From Bacteroidota bacterium (GTDB lineage: Bacteria; Bacteroidota; Ignavibacteria; Ignavibacteriales; Ignavibacteriaceae): a stretch of 42,198 bases of DNA. Each line of letters begins with the position of its first letter. Position 1 is the first letter of the stretch. The notes beneath the pieces are model-generated. The model saw only the letters and a program-made list of their open reading frames with translations, did no database searches and had not been told where the DNA came from. The stretch lies in assembly GCA_022573715.1 (NCBI GenBank), contig JACZTL010000024.1, positions 1 through 42,198 on the forward strand. The letters run 5' to 3'. The translations under genes and the position numbers were made by a program. Below are positions 17,918 through 28,005 of the stretch, piece after piece.

Positions 17918-19211
17918 GCAAAGAGAAAATTTATCCGAGTTGATAAGCGATGATCTTCTTACACAGTGTATCCATTGTGGCATTTGTCTTTCTGTTTGTC
18001 CTACTTACGATATTACAAAATTAGAACGTTCTTCACCAAGAGGCAGGATCAGACTTATAAAAGCTTTTGCAAATAATGAGATTTCATTAGGCAAATTATT
18101 TGAAGATGAAATGTCATTTTGTTTGGGATGCCGTGCATGTGAAACAGCATGTCCGGCAGGTGTTCAATATGAGAATTTACATCAAAAGACAAAACACATA
18201 TTAAATAAGGGAAGGAAATTTAGCGTTCAAAAAATTGCTTTAAAGTATTTTCTAAATAAGATTTTAACTTCTTCAGCAAAATTGAAGTCTTTTTCTAGGA
18301 TGCTTTTTTATTATCAAAAAAGTTGGTTACGCAAATTTTTACATTCAACCTCTCTATTAAAGAACATTTTTTCCAAATTATTTTTAATGGATGAATTATC
18401 ACCTCAAATTTCAGATGTTGCAAGCGATGAGTTGATTGATGAAATATCTTTACCTGAAAACGAACAAAAATATAATGTTGCTTTTCACGTTGGATGCATA
18501 ATGAACGTAGCTTTTGCAGAGATTAACATTGACACAATAGAAGTACTAAAAAAATCCGGTTGTAAAATCTACACTCCTATAAATCAAAATTGCTGCGGGG
18601 CTTTACACGCACACAATGGTGAATTAAATACAGCAAAAGGACTTGCAAAATCAAATATTGACTTGTTTGAAAAATTCGGATATGAATATTTAATTTCAAA
18701 TTCAGCAGGGTGCGGAGCGTTTATGAAAGAATACGTTGAATTATTTAACGAAGATAAAAGGTATACTGAGAAAGCTGAAAAGTTTTCTTCAAAAGTAAAA
18801 GATATTTCCGAATTTATCACAGAAAATGATATCAATTTAAAGTATAAAAGGACGGATGAGCGTGTAACATATCACGATGCCTGTCACCTCGTACACGGAC
18901 AGGGTGTGTTCAAACAACCGAGGGAAATAATAAATAGCTTACCGGGAATAAGTTATAATGAACTGAATGATTCCACCCGGTGCTGCGGAAGTGCGGGTAT
19001 TTATAATATTTTAAGGCAGGAAGATTCAATGTTGTTTTTAGACCAAAAAATGGAGAATATTATTGATACAAATGCTGATATTGTATTAACAGGGAATCCG
19101 GGTTGTTTGCTGCAATTGAGATACGGTGTTAAAAAGTATAATAAAAACATAAATATAAAACACATAGTAAGTTTTGTTAACTCAACAACAAAAAATGAAA
19201 AGAAGAATTAA
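17910..19211 (+). CDS. Iron-sulfur (CCG-domain) subunit, GlcF/LutA-like
   Basis: This 433-aa protein has two N-terminal 4Fe-4S motifs: C20-IH-C23-GI-C26-LSV-C30-P and C71-LG-C74-RA-C77-ETA-C81-P. Two CCG (cysteine-rich) domains follow, with CCGALHAHNGE (about 226) and CCGSAGIYN (about 350). This is the electron-transfer partner of GlcD-type dehydrogenases, likely on the cytoplasmic face of the membrane and donating to the quinone pool. That would link it functionally to the quinol-oxidising Act complex encoded next. A 275-bp AT-rich gap separates it from actA, so the Act operon probably has its own promoter. Confidence 0.9.
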   Translation: MDRQRENLSELISDDLLTQCIHCGICLSVCPTYDITKLERSSPRGRIRLIKAFANNEISLGKLFEDEMSFCLGCRACETACPAGVQYENLHQKTKHILNKGRKFSVQKIALKYFLNKILTSSAKLKSFSRMLFYYQKSWLRKFLHSTSLLKNIFSKLFLMDELSPQISDVASDELIDEISLPENEQKYNVAFHVGCIMNVAFAEINIDTIEVLKKSGCKIYTPINQNCCGALHAHNGELNTAKGLAKSNIDLFEKFGYEYLISNSAGCGAFMKEYVELFNEDKRYTEKAEKFSSKVKDISEFITENDINLKYKRTDERVTYHDACHLVHGQGVFKQPREIINSLPGISYNELNDSTRCCGSAGIYNILRQEDSMLFLDQKMENIIDTNADIVLTGNPGCLLQLRYGVKKYNKNINIKHIVSFVNSTTKNEKKN

Positions 19212-19486
19212 TCTGTATTTTCTAAATATTATTTTTATAATAAAATATTTTGTGCATAATCTTCTTAAAATCTATTTGTTTTAAATATAAAGTTTTATAA
19301 ATTTAGCTTTCGATGTTAAAATTTTTGAGTCAGAATTTTATAAACTTTATGCGGCAGATATTAAAAACCGCTTTTATAATAATATCAATTTGTTGTTAAG
19401 TTTTAAAAAGACAGCCTTTATATACCCGTAATTGAAAATTAACTATGTAAATCTTTACATAATAATGTGTAAGAAAAAGGTAAGTA

Positions 19487-20056
19487 ATGAAAAAATCGTT
19501 TCTTGATTATGTACTTAAGGTAAGATTGCCAATTGCCTTGTTTGTAATTATAGCTTCATTTGCTATTACATATTATGTATCCCGTGCCGAAAGGGACGGA
19601 CTTGGTTATACGCCTGATCAGCCTATAAATTATTCCCATAAACTGCACGCCGGTCAAATGAAAATTGACTGTCAATATTGTCATATTGGTGTTGAAAAAA
19701 CGAGGTACGCTATGGTCCCCGCAGTTTCAACTTGTATGAATTGTCACACAATTGCAAGAGCAGATAAACCCGAAATTATAAAATTGAAAAAATATTATGA
19801 TGAAGGTATCGCAATTCCCTGGAAAAGAATTCACAGGGTTCCCGATTTTGTTTACTTTAACCACAGTGTACACGTAAGCAAGGGAATTGACTGCATAAGT
19901 TGTCACGGTGATATTAGAAATATGGATAAAGTTGGACAGATGAAATCTTTTACTATGAGCAGTTGTTTGGACTGTCACAGGAATGCGCACAATAATGTCC
20001 CCTATGTTAAAAATTTGAAAAACGGACCAGAAAACTGCTGGACTTGTCACAGATAA
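19487..20056 (+). CDS. actA: Alternative complex III subunit A, pentaheme cytochrome c
   Basis: This 189-aa protein has an N-terminal membrane helix (about 14-32) and five CxxCH heme-c sites: CQYCH (62-66), CMNCH (83-87), CISCH (136-140), CLDCH (160-164) and CWTCH (184-188). Extra His residues (NYSHKLH, YFNHSVH) are probable distal ligands. Five hemes with one anchor matches ActA of Rhodothermus and Flavobacterium Act complexes. It sits on the periplasmic side and takes electrons from ActB toward the cytochrome c subunit. It is first in the respiratory gene block. AAAAAGGTAAGTA precedes the ATG. Confidence 0.92.
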   Translation: MKKSFLDYVLKVRLPIALFVIIASFAITYYVSRAERDGLGYTPDQPINYSHKLHAGQMKIDCQYCHIGVEKTRYAMVPAVSTCMNCHTIARADKPEIIKLKKYYDEGIAIPWKRIHRVPDFVYFNHSVHVSKGIDCISCHGDIRNMDKVGQMKSFTMSSCLDCHRNAHNNVPYVKNLKNGPENCWTCHR

Positions 20057-20100
20057 AATGGAGTTAAAATGAAATTTGAAACAAAAATAACGGCATAAAA

Positions 20101-20289
20101 ATGGAAAGAAAAAAATTCTTTTATTCACTCGGTTTCGGTTTTATAGGTGCATTTGCCGCAAAAAATATTGTACTTGGTATGCTATCAAAAAAAGTAAAAG
20201 TTAGGAAACCTAATGTTGTTAAAAATTCAAGGGTAAAAATAAATCCTCTTGCAGTTAGCAGAAATAAGACAGGTATAAATAATGGCTGA
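20101..20289 (+). CDS. Small membrane-anchored basic protein between actA and actB
   Basis: This is a 62-aa protein: the N-terminal MERKKFFYSLGFGFIGAFAA has a hydrophobic stretch after basic residues, followed by a strongly basic, Asn/Lys/Val-rich tail (KKVKVRKPNVVKNSRVKINP). The reading frame overlaps the start of actB by 8 nt, which supports translation. It resembles a short signal-anchor or Tat-like leader left without a mature domain. It could be an assembly or accessory subunit of the Act complex, but no family is recognised. A 9-codon frame (20069-20098) lies between it and actA and is probably not a gene. Confidence 0.6.
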   Translation: MERKKFFYSLGFGFIGAFAAKNIVLGMLSKKVKVRKPNVVKNSRVKINPLAVSRNKTGINNG

Positions 20290-23200
20290 AAATTTTGGCA
20301 ATAAAAACAAAGAGTTGGAATTGAAAAGAGATCCAAATTATTGGCAGGGATTTAAGGAAATACATGATGACCCTAAATTTTCAAAAGCAGTAAATAAGAA
20401 TGAAAACGGCTTATCAAGAAGAAAATTTTTAGCATTGATCGGTACCTCCGCTGCACTTGCCGGAGTAGGTTGTTCTGATTACAGAGATAAGGGCGAAATT
20501 ATGCCTTATAATAAAATGCCTGAAGAAATATCATTAGGCAAACCTACTTTTTATGCATCAACTTGTAATTTATGTCCTAACTTTTGCGGAATTCTAATTA
20601 GAACGAGAGAGGGAAGACCGATAAAAGTTGACGGTAATCCCGATCATCCCATAAGTAAAGGAAAAATATGTGCAAGAGGGCAGGCAAGCATTTTAGATTT
20701 ATATGATCCTGACAGACTTCAAAATCCGTTAAGAAAAAGTAAAGAAGGAAAATTCTTAAAAACTACCTGGGAATCGGCTGATACAGATCTGATAAAAGCA
20801 TTAAATAATGCCGAAAAAGAAATTGCCGTTATTACCCATCGAATAAATTCCCCTACAACAAAAAAATTGTTAGATGAATTTATCAATAAATATCCGAATA
20901 CTAAAATATATTTCTACGAACTATTTGATAACAGCATAAGAAACAAAGCCTGGAAAAAAAGTTACGGAACGGATTCATATCCGTTTATCAAATGGAATGA
21001 AGCAAAAGTAATTGTAGCATTGGAAGCTGACTTTTTAGGCAACGATGGTAACAAAATTGAAAATGCACGTTTATTTGCAGAAGGAAGAGATGTTGATAAC
21101 ATAAAGAATTTTAGCAGACTTTATTCTGTAGAGGCTAATATGTCTCTTACCGGTACTAACTCAGATTACAGATTAAAAGTAAAACCGGAATTGCAATATG
21201 ATTTTGTAATGTGTCTTTTGAATGAGTTAAGCAGAAAAGCAAATATTAAAATGCCGATCTCTGTTTCTTATTTCTCAATGAAATCTTTTATGAAAGATAA
21301 CGGATTAAAAGAGAAATATGTTGAATATCTTGTAAATGATTTGATAAACAATCAAGGTAAAGCTATTGTTTATGCCGGAAGAAGTCTCCCTGAAGAAACT
21401 CACATTGCAGTAAACTTATTAAATGATGTTCTTGGCAATACAAAATTGTACAACACTATATCTTCAGATTTTTCTACTACAGAATTAAACACACTTGATG
21501 ATTTTAACAAATTAGTAAAAGAAATGAATAACGGAAATGTTTCAGTAGTTATTCATTTTGATTCAAACCCTGTTTATCATTTCCCTGAAAATATGGGATA
21601 TAAAGAAGCACTAAAAAAAGTAGAAACAGTTGTAGCACTAACTGAAAGTGAAAATGAATCTTCTGCCGTTAGTGATTTGGTTTTTGCAATAAATCATCAG
21701 TTTGAATCTTGGGGTGATATAAAAACAAGAACAGGATTTTATTCACTTCAACAGCCAGTAATTTCTCCCATATTTAATACACGACAAAAAGAGGAAGTAA
21801 TTTTACAATGGACTAAAGGCTTGGAGTCGAAATTTGAAGGAAATCTTTATCATAAATATTTAATGGATAATTGGAGAGTAAATATTTATCCTACTTTAAA
21901 TTCAAAAATTGATTTCAAACGCTTTTGGTACGGAGCTTTAAATGAGGGTGTAGTATTAACAAATGAAAAAATTAAATCATTTGGTAAATTTAAAAACACT
22001 TCATTATCAGGGCTAACAATTTCTCCTGTAAAATCTAATGGTTATACGGTTATAGTAAAAGAAAGTTATGCTTTGGGTGACGGAAGACAGGCTAATAACG
22101 GGTGGCTGCAAGAATTGCCAAATCCGTTAGCTCAGATTACGTGGGATAATTATGCTTCACTATCAAAAACTACTGCAAAAAATCTTGGTGTAAAAAACAA
22201 TGACAAAATAAGTGTGGATACCGGTTCCGGTAAAAAAGTTTATCCAATATTTATTCAACCCGGGGCAGCAAATAATACCATTACTATTGATTCCGGTTAT
22301 GGAAGGACTACAGTTGGTCAAGTAGGCGAAGGAACAGGTTTTAGCATAAATGGATTGATGTCGAATAAACCATTGTATACGCCTTGGATTTATACTAATG
22401 CTAAAGTTGATAGAGAAAAGGGAACATACGTTATAGCAGCAGACCAAGAACATAATTTGTTCGAGAAATCTCCTGCTGAAAACATATTCGGTAAAAGGGG
22501 AATATTATTTGAAGGTACTGTAAATGAATATAAAAAGAATTCTCATTTTCTTAAAGAAGATCATGATAAAAGACATCATGCTTCCCCTGAAATTTATCCT
22601 CCTCAAAAAGAACTTTACCAAGGTGTGAAATGGGGAATGGCAATTGATCTGAATAAATGTATTGGCTGCGGTGACTGTATTGTAGCTTGTAATGCAGAAA
22701 ACAATGTTCCAATTGTTGGGAAAGAACAGATTGAAAAAGGAAGAAGAATGCATTGGCTGAGAATAGATAAATATTATTCAGGTTCTTATGATGAACCTGT
22801 CATAAGTACACAACCGATGTTATGCCAACATTGTGATGATGCACCTTGCGAAAATGTTTGTCCGGTTGCTGCAACAACACACAGTGAGGATGGATTGAAC
22901 CAGATGGTTTATAACAGATGTGTGGGAACTCGCTATTGTGCAAATAACTGTCCTTATAAAGTTAGAAGATTTAACTACTTTGATTTCAGAGATAGTTTTA
23001 AAGATGGTTATCAAACAGAACAAATATTTGATTTAGTATATAATCCTGAAGTTACGGTAAGATCTCGTGGTGTAATGGAAAAATGTACTTTCTGTATACA
23101 AAGGATTATGGAAGAGAAAGCAGATGCTATAAGAGATGATAGAGAAATTATTGGTTCTAATGTAAATACTGCTTGTCAGGATGCTTGTTCTACTTCAGCA

Positions 23201-23350
23201 ATTAAATTTGGAGACATCAACGCAAAAGATTCAGAATTTGTAAAATATAGAAATCACGAACTTGGGTATTATGTATTAGAAGAAGTGAATACAAAACCTA
23301 ACGTTACATATATTGCTAAACTTAGAAACACGCATACGGAGGAATCGTGA
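20282..23350 (+). CDS. actB: Alternative complex III subunit B (molybdopterin-like plus Fe-S domains)
   Basis: This 1022-aa protein has a Tat-type leader [20 protein letters not shown] (45-64), with C64 a possible lipidation site. The N-terminal part resembles molybdopterin oxidoreductases, with C95, C98, C102 and C130 in the usual Fe-S position. The C-terminal part (about 785-1000) is ferredoxin-like with four cluster motifs: [35 protein letters not shown], and CTFCIQ plus CQDAC. In characterised Act complexes ActB holds iron-sulfur clusters and no molybdenum cofactor; whether that is so here cannot be told. It accepts electrons from quinol at the ActC side and passes them to ActA. It overlaps the small gene before it and actC after it. 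Confidence 0.93.
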   Translation: MAENFGNKNKELELKRDPNYWQGFKEIHDDPKFSKAVNKNENGLSRRKFLALIGTSAALAGVGCSDYRDKGEIMPYNKMPEEISLGKPTFYASTCNLCPNFCGILIRTREGRPIKVDGNPDHPISKGKICARGQASILDLYDPDRLQNPLRKSKEGKFLKTTWESADTDLIKALNNAEKEIAVITHRINSPTTKKLLDEFINKYPNTKIYFYELFDNSIRNKAWKKSYGTDSYPFIKWNEAKVIVALEADFLGNDGNKIENARLFAEGRDVDNIKNFSRLYSVEANMSLTGTNSDYRLKVKPELQYDFVMCLLNELSRKANIKMPISVSYFSMKSFMKDNGLKEKYVEYLVNDLINNQGKAIVYAGRSLPEETHIAVNLLNDVLGNTKLYNTISSDFSTTELNTLDDFNKLVKEMNNGNVSVVIHFDSNPVYHFPENMGYKEALKKVETVVALTESENESSAVSDLVFAINHQFESWGDIKTRTGFYSLQQPVISPIFNTRQKEEVILQWTKGLESKFEGNLYHKYLMDNWRVNIYPTLNSKIDFKRFWYGALNEGVVLTNEKIKSFGKFKNTSLSGLTISPVKSNGYTVIVKESYALGDGRQANNGWLQELPNPLAQITWDNYASLSKTTAKNLGVKNNDKISVDTGSGKKVYPIFIQPGAANNTITIDSGYGRTTVGQVGEGTGFSINGLMSNKPLYTPWIYTNAKVDREKGTYVIAADQEHNLFEKSPAENIFGKRGILFEGTVNEYKKNSHFLKEDHDKRHHASPEIYPPQKELYQGVKWGMAIDLNKCIGCGDCIVACNAENNVPIVGKEQIEKGRRMHWLRIDKYYSGSYDEPVISTQPMLCQHCDDAPCENVCPVAATTHSEDGLNQMVYNRCVGTRYCANNCPYKVRRFNYFDFRDSFKDGYQTEQIFDLVYNPEVTVRSRGVMEKCTFCIQRIMEEKADAIRDDREIIGSNVNTACQDACSTSAIKFGDINAKDSEFVKYRNHELGYYVLEEVNTKPNVTYIAKLRNTHTEES

Positions 23351-24717
23351 GTTTGGATTATTCCGAAGATATGGTTCAATTTACTAGGGAACCGCAATTA
23401 GTTGAATTAGACGATCTGATTGCAAAACCAGTCGAAACAAATCCATCTAAAAAATATTTTCTAGCATTAACTTTTACAGCAAGTTTGTTATTAATTGGAA
23501 TAATATGCACGGGTATTACATTTTATTTTGGTATTGGTACTTGGGGAAATAACCAAACAATTGGCTGGGCTTTTGGTATCACTAACTTTGTGTTCTGGGT
23601 GGGTATTGCTCACGCCGGCACTCTGATCTCCGCTATACTTTTCTTGTTAAGACAGAAGTGGAGAAATGCAATTTCACGATTTGCAGAAGCAATGACAATA
23701 TTTGCAGTTATGTGTGCTGGTTTATTCCCAATTTTACATATGGGTCGCCCCTGGCTTGGTGGTTATTTAATGCCTTATCCTAATTCAATGAATCTTTGGC
23801 CTAACTTTATTTCTCCATTAGTTTGGGATGTATTTGCAGTATCAACTTATTTTATAGTCTCTCTATTATTTTGGTACCTTGGATTGATTCCTGATTTTGC
23901 GACATTAAGAGATAGATCAAAAGATAAAATTAAAAAAATTGTTTATTCATTCTTTAGTCTCGGTTGGAGACATTCCAACAGACACTGGAGACATTACGAA
24001 AAAGCATATATGATTTTTGCCGGCTTGGCAACACCACTTGTTTTATCTGTACATACAGTAGTAAGCTTTGACTTTGCCGCAACAATTGTACCGGGCTGGC
24101 ATTCAACTATCTTTCCGCCCTACTTTGTTGCCGGTGCAGTCTTTTCAGGTTTTGCAATGGTGGTTATAGCATTATTAGTAGTCAGAAAAGTCTTTGATAT
24201 GGAAAACATAATCACTTTAAATCATCTGGAAAAAATGAATAAAATTATTCTTCTTACAGGCTCTATGGTTGGTTATGCCTATCTAATGGAAGCATTTATT
24301 TCTTGGTATAGTGGAGTACACACCGAGCAATACTCTGCTATAAATAGAGCATTCGGTGATTATGCTTGGGCTTATTGGACCATGGTTAGCTGTAATGCAT
24401 TCATTCCACAGTTCTTCTGGTTTAGAAAAATTAGAAGATCAATCCCTGCTATGTTTATTATAGTTATACTTGTACTTGTGGGTATGTGGTTTGAAAGATT
24501 TGTTATTATAGTTTCTTCACTTTCCAGAGATTTTCTTCCTTCAAGTTGGACATACTTTACACCAAGCTTAATTGATCTTGGGATATTAATTGGAAGTTTC
24601 GGTTTGTTTTTTACTCTTGTACTTGTATTCACCCGCACTCTGCCTGTAATTGCAATGTCAGAGATTAAAGGAATAGTCAAAGGTGCGCAACCAACACATA
24701 ATGGAGGAGCTAATTAA
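23347..24717 (+). CDS. actC: Alternative complex III subunit C, NrfD-like quinol-binding membrane protein
   Basis: This is a 456-aa polytopic protein of the NrfD/PsrC family with about ten hydrophobic helices. Typical motifs are WGIGT-type turns, [24 protein letters not shown] (about 77-100), [30 protein letters not shown] and [10 protein letters not shown]. It probably carries the quinol-oxidising site and a proton path. The start codon is GTG within the actB stop (GTGA), with GGAGGA just upstream, so the two genes are translationally coupled. Its stop overlaps the ATG of the next gene (TAATG). Confidence 0.92.
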   Translation: MSLDYSEDMVQFTREPQLVELDDLIAKPVETNPSKKYFLALTFTASLLLIGIICTGITFYFGIGTWGNNQTIGWAFGITNFVFWVGIAHAGTLISAILFLLRQKWRNAISRFAEAMTIFAVMCAGLFPILHMGRPWLGGYLMPYPNSMNLWPNFISPLVWDVFAVSTYFIVSLLFWYLGLIPDFATLRDRSKDKIKKIVYSFFSLGWRHSNRHWRHYEKAYMIFAGLATPLVLSVHTVVSFDFAATIVPGWHSTIFPPYFVAGAVFSGFAMVVIALLVVRKVFDMENIITLNHLEKMNKIILLTGSMVGYAYLMEAFISWYSGVHTEQYSAINRAFGDYAWAYWTMVSCNAFIPQFFWFRKIRRSIPAMFIIVILVLVGMWFERFVIIVSSLSRDFLPSSWTYFTPSLIDLGILIGSFGLFFTLVLVFTRTLPVIAMSEIKGIVKGAQPTHNGGAN

Positions 24718-25877
24718 TGTCAAGAAGTAATAAATTACATTCAGTAGCTGCTATATTTGACAATCCCGATAAGGTCATTTTCGCAGCAGAGAAAGTAAGA
24801 GATGAAGGATACAAAAAATTTGATGTAAACACTCCGTATCCTATTCACGGTATGGATGAAGCTATGGGGCTAGGTAGTTCAAAAATTGGTTTTGTTACTC
24901 TTTTCTTTGGGTTATTCGGAGGTGCATTTATACTATTATTTATGTGGTGGTCTTTAGCATTAAGTTATCCTCTATTTATAGGTGGAAAACCATTTTTTTC
25001 ATTACCTGCTTTTTTCCCTATTACATTTGAAACAGCAGTACTATTTGCTTGTGTCTCTACATTTATAGCTTTAATAACTGTCTTTTTCAAATTACCTTTT
25101 AACAATCATCCTTTGCACGATACAGATTATATGAAACAAGTATCTGTTGATAAATACGGAATTTATATTTTGTTGGAGGATGAAAAATTTGATAAAGATA
25201 AAATAATTGAATTATTTAATTCATTAGGTGCATCTTCAACGGAATTAATATATCAGCCGAAAGAAGAGAAGTATTCAATGTTTCAACCGAAATACTTAAT
25301 ATTTCTTGTTTTTCTTGCTGTAGGTACATCTGCTTCAACTTATCTAATGCTAAATAAACTAATGTATATAAACCCTTTCAATTGGATGGAATTCCAAGAA
25401 AAATTAAATCCACAAGAAAGCAGTCTATTTTTTGCAGACAGAAGAAGTATGCGAACACCAGTAAATGGTACTGTTGCCAGGGGGTTTATTCCATATCCAT
25501 ATAAAGGAATAGCTAATCCGAAAGAAGTTTTGTCAAACCCAACATTGCCGACTACAAGTTTTTTGAAATTAGGAAAGAAAAAATATTTAACTTTTTGCAG
25601 TCCTTGTCACGGTAATTTTGGAGAAGGGGACAGTCGTCTTAATGGTCAATTTCCTAACGGACCTACATTTCATTCAGACAAAGTTAGAAACTTCAAAGAC
25701 GGTATGATATATCATATAATTACTAACGGGCAAAATTCTATGTCTGCTTATGATAGACAAATTTCCAGGGAAGAAAGATGGGCTATTGTTGATTACATTA
25801 GAGTACTTCAAAGAGCTAAGAATGCTAAAAATTCAGATTTAGAAGAGATTAAAAAGGAGCCATCCACTAATGACTAA
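24717..25877 (+). CDS. Fused ActD-ActE: DUF3341 membrane subunit plus monoheme cytochrome c
   Basis: This 386-aa protein joins two subunits usually encoded separately. Residues 1-182 are the ActD-like DUF3341 domain: HSVAAIFDNPDKVIFAAEKV, TPYPIHGMDEAMGL, two membrane helices (about 58-82 and 103-125) and a ferredoxin-like end. A third helix (about 192-213) links to an ActE-like part with RRSMRTPVNGTVARG and a heme-c domain, CSPCH (294-298) with probable axial Met342. In typical Act complexes ActE is a lipoprotein; here the fusion replaces the lipid anchor with a membrane helix. The frame is open without interruption. It overlaps actC by 1 nt and actF by 8 nt. Confidence 0.9.
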   Translation: MSRSNKLHSVAAIFDNPDKVIFAAEKVRDEGYKKFDVNTPYPIHGMDEAMGLGSSKIGFVTLFFGLFGGAFILLFMWWSLALSYPLFIGGKPFFSLPAFFPITFETAVLFACVSTFIALITVFFKLPFNNHPLHDTDYMKQVSVDKYGIYILLEDEKFDKDKIIELFNSLGASSTELIYQPKEEKYSMFQPKYLIFLVFLAVGTSASTYLMLNKLMYINPFNWMEFQEKLNPQESSLFFADRRSMRTPVNGTVARGFIPYPYKGIANPKEVLSNPTLPTTSFLKLGKKKYLTFCSPCHGNFGEGDSRLNGQFPNGPTFHSDKVRNFKDGMIYHIITNGQNSMSAYDRQISREERWAIVDYIRVLQRAKNAKNSDLEEIKKEPSTND

Positions 25878-27060
25878 TAATGATACTGGTTATATAAAAA
25901 GAACATTACCAAAAAATGTTGGTAAACTTGGTATTATTTTATTTTTAGTAGGAGCTATTACTGGATCAGTCGGGTTTTTTTTAGATCCCGCAAGAGCATC
26001 CTACAGTTACTTAAATTCATATTTATTTATATTAAGTATTGCTGTTGGTTCACTTCTTTTAGTAGCAATTGAATATGCAGCCAATGCAACTTGGAGTACT
26101 CCATTCAGAAGGATGAGTGAGTTTTTGGCTTCTTCTTTGCCGTTACTTATACTTTTAGTTATTCCTTTACTATTAAATATTCAGAATTTATTTCTTTGGT
26201 CTCACAGCGAAGAAGTTGCTAAAGATCATATGCTTCAGGCAAAATCGGTTTATTTAAATACTCCTTTCTTTTCAGTAAGAGTGTTTGTAATCCTTTTAAT
26301 CTGGTCATTATTTTATTATTTAATAGTAAAGAACAGTCGTCAACAAGATGAAACAGGTGATCTATTGATGACAAAGAAAAATAATAAGCTTTCTATTATT
26401 TTCATTCCAGTATTTGCAATTACGGTAACACTCCAATCTATTGACTGGATAATGAGCCTCGAATCAAGATGGTTTTCAACAATGTTTGGTGTTTATCTTT
26501 TTGCAGGGATAACTTGTTCGGCATTAGCAGCTCTTACATTTATATCTGTAATGTTAAAAGAGAAAGGATATTTTCATCCTAAAATTACAAAGGACCACTT
26601 TTATAGTCTTGGAACATTGATGTTTGTGTTCATTTGTTTTTGGGGCTACATTGCTTTCTCACAATATATGCTAATATGGTATGGCAATTTACCTGAAGAG
26701 ACTTTTTGGTTTATGCAGAGATGGAAAGGCGGATGGAAAATAGTTTCGTTATTCATAATATTTGGACATTTTCTTGTTCCGTTTAGTGTTTTATTGTCGC
26801 ATCCTTCAAAAACAAATTTTAAAAAATTAAAATTTATTTCTATATGGATTTTAGCAATGCATTTTATTGATCTTTACTGGTTAATAATGCCGGGTATGAA
26901 TGGAAACGGTCTAAATTTTTCTTTTAGCTGGATGGATATTTCTTTTCTAGTTGCCACAATCGGAATAATAATTTATATGTTTAATAGAATGTTTGAAAAA
27001 TATAACTTAATTCCCGTGAAAGATCCTAAGCTCCAACGTGGTTTGGATTTTCACTTATAA
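25870..27060 (+). CDS. actF: Alternative complex III subunit F, NrfD-like membrane protein
   Basis: This 396-aa polytopic protein has about ten hydrophobic helices and is a shorter relative of ActC. Motifs include AANATWSTPFRRMSEFLAS (about 75-93), LQSIDWIMSLESRWFSTMFG, FCFWGYIAFSQYMLIWYGNLPEET and MHFIDLYWLIMPGM, which are typical of ActF. It forms the second membrane half of the Act complex and may conduct protons. Its start overlaps the preceding fused gene, and the next gene begins 14 bp after its stop. Confidence 0.92.
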   Translation: MTNNDTGYIKRTLPKNVGKLGIILFLVGAITGSVGFFLDPARASYSYLNSYLFILSIAVGSLLLVAIEYAANATWSTPFRRMSEFLASSLPLLILLVIPLLLNIQNLFLWSHSEEVAKDHMLQAKSVYLNTPFFSVRVFVILLIWSLFYYLIVKNSRQQDETGDLLMTKKNNKLSIIFIPVFAITVTLQSIDWIMSLESRWFSTMFGVYLFAGITCSALAALTFISVMLKEKGYFHPKITKDHFYSLGTLMFVFICFWGYIAFSQYMLIWYGNLPEETFWFMQRWKGGWKIVSLFIIFGHFLVPFSVLLSHPSKTNFKKLKFISIWILAMHFIDLYWLIMPGMNGNGLNFSFSWMDISFLVATIGIIIYMFNRMFEKYNLIPVKDPKLQRGLDFHL

Positions 27061-27074
27061 TATTCAGGCAGGTT

Positions 27075-27998
27075 ATGAATTCTTCTGATAATAATAATTT
27101 AAAATTTTTTAACGGAAAACCAATAGTTTTTCTTTCGGGTATTTATATATATCTGATAGTTGTTATTATTATTATTGGATTGATTTACGTTAACAATTTA
27201 AATGATATAACTACACAAGCAGTTCCCCTAAGATTAAATTCACAAGCAGTTGAGAAAGATTTACAATTACAAGAAGCTAAAGTAATACCCCCTGTGGATG
27301 TTTTATCTATAATTGATCCTTCACCTGAAATAATTGCAAAAGGGAAGATGTTATTTGAACAGAATTGTTCCTCTTGTCACGGAAATGCAGGCAAAGGTGA
27401 CGGACCTGCTGGTGAGGCATTAGATCCAAAACCAAGAAATTATACTCAAAGTACCGGATGGAAGAACGGTATGAAATTGAGCGAAATTTACAAAACTTTG
27501 GAAGAAGGAATTCCCGGAAGCGGTATGGCTTCTTACAACTATTTATTACCGGAAGATAAACTGGCTCTTGGAACTTATATTCGTTCTGCTTTTATTCAGA
27601 ATGCACCGGAAGATACGGATGAAGATTTATTCAATTTAGATTTGAATTATAATTTATCTGAGGGAACTTCTTTACCGGCACAAATACCGGTAAAGTTTGC
27701 AAATAAATTAATTGTATCAGAAAATAATAAAACCGTAAAGAAAATTAAAGGAATAATTGCATCAATAAAAAATATGGATGATAATGAAGGGAAGAAACTT
27801 TTTTATAAAGTAACAAACAATAAATTTTCAGCTTTGGTAACTTTAAATGCTGAACAAAGCTGGAAAAAGAATCAACAATTATTTGTTGATGTTATAGTAA
27901 ACGATGCAATTAACAATGGTTTCAACGGGAAAGTGTTTCAACTCTCTTCTAGACAATGGGACAGCCTATTTCGCTTTTTGAGCGGACAAATTCAATAA
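27075..27998 (+). CDS. Membrane-anchored monoheme cytochrome c
   Basis: This is a 307-aa protein: N-terminal membrane helix (about 17-39), then a class I cytochrome c domain with CSSCH (98-102), GKGDGPAGEAL and axial Met151 in GSGMASY. A further domain of about 130 residues lacks heme motifs (NKTVKKIKGIIASIKNMDD... to the end). It lies between the Act genes and the oxidase genes, so it probably carries electrons from the Act complex to subunit II of the oxidase. The extra C-terminal domain is unrecognised. It is followed 7 bp later by the Sco gene. Confidence 0.85.
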   Translation: MNSSDNNNLKFFNGKPIVFLSGIYIYLIVVIIIIGLIYVNNLNDITTQAVPLRLNSQAVEKDLQLQEAKVIPPVDVLSIIDPSPEIIAKGKMLFEQNCSSCHGNAGKGDGPAGEALDPKPRNYTQSTGWKNGMKLSEIYKTLEEGIPGSGMASYNYLLPEDKLALGTYIRSAFIQNAPEDTDEDLFNLDLNYNLSEGTSLPAQIPVKFANKLIVSENNKTVKKIKGIIASIKNMDDNEGKKLFYKVTNNKFSALVTLNAEQSWKKNQQLFVDVIVNDAINNGFNGKVFQLSSRQWDSLFRFLSGQIQ

Positions 27999-28005
27999 GT
28001 TAGAA

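Noticed and set aside
20069-20098. Nine-codon frame before the small act gene
   Set aside because: It is too short and has no supporting signal; it is mentioned only as context.
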